This document shows positions 5,583-7,303 of a DNA stretch of 7,303 bases, one piece after another (the stretch's first letter is position 1; every line of letters begins with the position of its first letter). A program made the translations under genes and the position numbers. Source of the DNA: an uncultured bacterium (GTDB lineage Bacteria; Hydrothermota; Tepidihabitantia; Tepidihabitantales; Tepidihabitantaceae); NCBI GenBank assembly GCA_937139435.1, contig CAKZPX010000185.1, positions 1 through 7,303 of the forward strand, read 5' to 3'. A model generated the notes under the pieces. That model saw nothing but the letters and a program-made list of their open reading frames with translations, ran no database searches and was not told the DNA's origin.

Positions 5583-7303
5583 AAAAGAAAAAATCACCCG
5601 CATCCTTGCCACAGATTGCGGTTCCACAACAACTAAGGCAATTCTTATTGAAAAACGTGGTAATGAGTATCGTTTAATTGTCCGGGGAGAAGCGCCGACA
5701 ACTGTTGAAGCTCCATTTGAGGATGTAACAAAAGGAGTATTAAATTCGGTAATGGAAGTTGAAGAGTTGTCCGGTGTGAAACTAGTAAAAGGTGATGGCA
5801 TCTTCAAACCTCGCGCCGGTGAAAAAGAGGGCAGCGATATTTACATCTCAACATCATCTGCCGGTGGCGGACTCCAGATGATGGTAGCTGGCGTGGTGCT
5901 GACGATGACAGGAGAAAGTGCTGCAAGAGCGGCGCTGGGTGCTGGCGCCATCGTAATGGATGTCATCGCCTCTAACGATGGACGATTGCCCCATGAAAAA
6001 ATCGAACGGATTCGAACACTTCGTCCCGATATGATTCTCCTGTCCGGTGGAGTAGATGGAGGTACTATCTCCCACGTAGTGGAACTCGCCGAACTCATCG
6101 CTGCTGCTGACCCCAGACCACGTTTTGGAATTGGTTATAACCTGCCGGTTATCTACGCCGGTAACCGGGACGCCCGGGAACTGGTTCTTAAAACCCTTAA
6201 AGATAAAACGAGTCTGGTAATAGTGGAGAACATCCGTCCGGTACTGGAGAGGGAAAACCTTGGACCGGCGCGGCATAAAATCCATGACCTATTTATGGAG
6301 CATGTTATGGCTCATGCCCCGGGCTACAAGAAATTGATGGATTGGACCGATGTCCCGATTATGCCCACCCCCGGTGCGGTGGGACTTTTGATAGAAAACA
6401 TTGGAAAAACGCAAAATATTGCTGTCCTCGGGGTAGACATCGGTGGTGCCACTACTGATGTATTCAGTGTCTTTCAGGGGATTTTTAACCGAACCGTATC
6501 CGCCAACCTTGGCATGTCCTATTCGGTCTCTAATGTTTTGGTAGAAGCGGGAGAAGAAAATATCATCCGCTGGTTGCCAATTGAAATACCACCCGACGAA
6601 GTCCGCAATCGGATACGCAACAAAATGATTCGCCCGACAACAATTCCATCAACACTTGAAGATCTAAAACTGGAACAGGCAATTGCCCGGGAGGCGTTAC
6701 GCCTGGCACTGGAACACCACAAATCCATGGCGGTGGGGTTAAAAGGTATCCAGCAGGAGCGCACCATCTCGGACGCCTTCTCCCAGGCACGAACCGGCGA
6801 AACTCTGGTGAATATGATGGAATTAAACCTCGTTGTTGGTTCCGGTGGCGCACTCTCCCACGCACCACGGCGTGCTCAGGCAGCAATGATGTTACTTGAT
6901 GCCTTCCAGCCCGAGGGTGTTACCCGCCTGACCGTGGACTCCATATTTATGATGCCCCATTTAGGAGTCCTCACCGAAGTTCACCCGGAAGCTGCTCAGG
7001 AGGTATTTGAAAAGGACTGCCTCATCCATCTGGGGACAAGCATCGCCCCTGCCGGACAGGGCAAATCAGGACGTCCCTGCGTCCGGGTAAAAATAATAAA
7101 AAACAACAAAGAAGAGATTGAAGCACAGGTTAACTTCGGCGATATAAAGCTTCTCCCCCTACCGGTAGGCGAATCGGCGCAGGCAATTATCACCCCGGAG
7201 AGAGGATTTGATGTTGGTGCCGGTTCCGGAAAGACATTAGAAGCCATGGTAGAAGGTGGGCTTTCCGGAGTAATCATTGACGCCCGCGGACGCCCGCTGA
7301 TTA
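5563..7303 (+). CDS. MutL/GlmL-family ASKHA protein ("glutamate mutase L"), C-terminus cut by window edge
   Basis: The frame is open for 580 codons from ATG 5563 to the edge, with no stop reached. Residues 14-30 (ILATDCGSTTTKAILIE) form the phosphate-1 loop of the actin/Hsp70-like ATPase fold. Family signatures follow: YISTSSAGGGLQMMVAG (94-110), ESAARAALGAGAIVMDVI, RPDMILLSGGVDGGT (154-168), PVIYAGNRDARELV, VPIMPTPGAVG, the second phosphate loop GVDIGGATTDVFSV (290-303), RTVSANLGMSYS and VVGSGGALSHAP (424-435). These match the MutL/GlmL family, named for the accessory gene between the glutamate mutase subunit genes glmS and glmE in clostridia; its biochemical role is not settled and is usually assumed to be ATP-dependent reactivation or chaperoning of a B12 enzyme. 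It is longer than clostridial GlmL (about 460 residues), with extra sequence at about 65-92 and at the C-terminus. No mutase subunit lies in the window. It is coupled to the preceding gene. Confidence 0.9.
   Translation, partial: MKKPSIEKEKITRILATDCGSTTTKAILIEKRGNEYRLIVRGEAPTTVEAPFEDVTKGVLNSVMEVEELSGVKLVKGDGIFKPRAGEKEGSDIYISTSSAGGGLQMMVAGVVLTMTGESAARAALGAGAIVMDVIASNDGRLPHEKIERIRTLRPDMILLSGGVDGGTISHVVELAELIAAADPRPRFGIGYNLPVIYAGNRDARELVLKTLKDKTSLVIVENIRPVLERENLGPARHKIHDLFMEHVMAHAPGYKKLMDWTDVPIMPTPGAVGLLIENIGKTQNIAVLGVDIGGATTDVFSVFQGIFNRTVSANLGMSYSVSNVLVEAGEENIIRWLPIEIPPDEVRNRIRNKMIRPTTIPSTLEDLKLEQAIAREALRLALEHHKSMAVGLKGIQQERTISDAFSQARTGETLVNMMELNLVVGSGGALSHAPRRAQAAMMLLDAFQPEGVTRLTVDSIFMMPHLGVLTEVHPEAAQEVFEKDCLIHLGTSIAPAGQGKSGRPCVRVKIIKNNKEEIEAQVNFGDIKLLPLPVGESAQAIITPERGFDVGAGSGKTLEAMVEGGLSGVIIDARGRPLI

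Overview
The window holds a glycine cleavage system (GCS) operon on the + strand with two attached genes of unclear role. The order is gcvT, gcvH, gcvPA, a small Cys-rich DUF6485-type gene, gcvPB, an unrecognised 113-residue gene, and a MutL/GlmL-family ASKHA protein that is cut by the right edge. Every junction from gcvT onward is tight: a gap of 11 nt or less, a 1-4 nt stop/start overlap, or a 20 nt overlap. The whole set is probably one transcript.

Left part (1-742): a minus-strand gene reading off the left edge starts at 182 and opens with a plausible signal peptide. A stretch of roughly 560 bp separates it from the divergent gcvT. This stretch has no gene I can support. It contains a perfect 23-bp GC-rich palindrome and an imperfect tandem repeat carrying two GAAAGTTTC palindromes. 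Candidate promoters lie at both ends, each with a TTGACT -35 box. Both place the transcription start within a few bases of the start codon, and neither gene has a Shine-Dalgarno sequence, so both may be leaderless or nearly so. No glycine riboswitch is visible.

Middle (743-5241): T-protein, lipoyl-carrier H-protein and the two-subunit P-protein carry out glycine decarboxylation and transfer of the one-carbon unit to tetrahydrofolate. The L-protein (lipoamide dehydrogenase) and lipoylation genes are not here. The Cys-rich gene between the two P-protein subunits is translationally coupled to gcvPB.

Right part (5241-7303): the 113-residue protein and the MutL-like protein are coupled to each other and to gcvPB. 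MutL/GlmL proteins are known beside B12-dependent glutamate mutase subunits, but no mutase subunit is visible here. Why this ATPase-fold protein travels with the GCS is the most interesting open question in the window.

Organism: a bacterium with intermediate GC, a split P-protein, and a mix of strong SD, weak SD and SD-less starts. The gene set and the secreted protein on the left would suit a deep-branching anaerobic or candidate-phylum lineage (WOR-3/Stahlbacteria-like, or a Thermotogota/Firmicutes-type anaerobe). This is a low-confidence inference from gene style, not from a marker gene.
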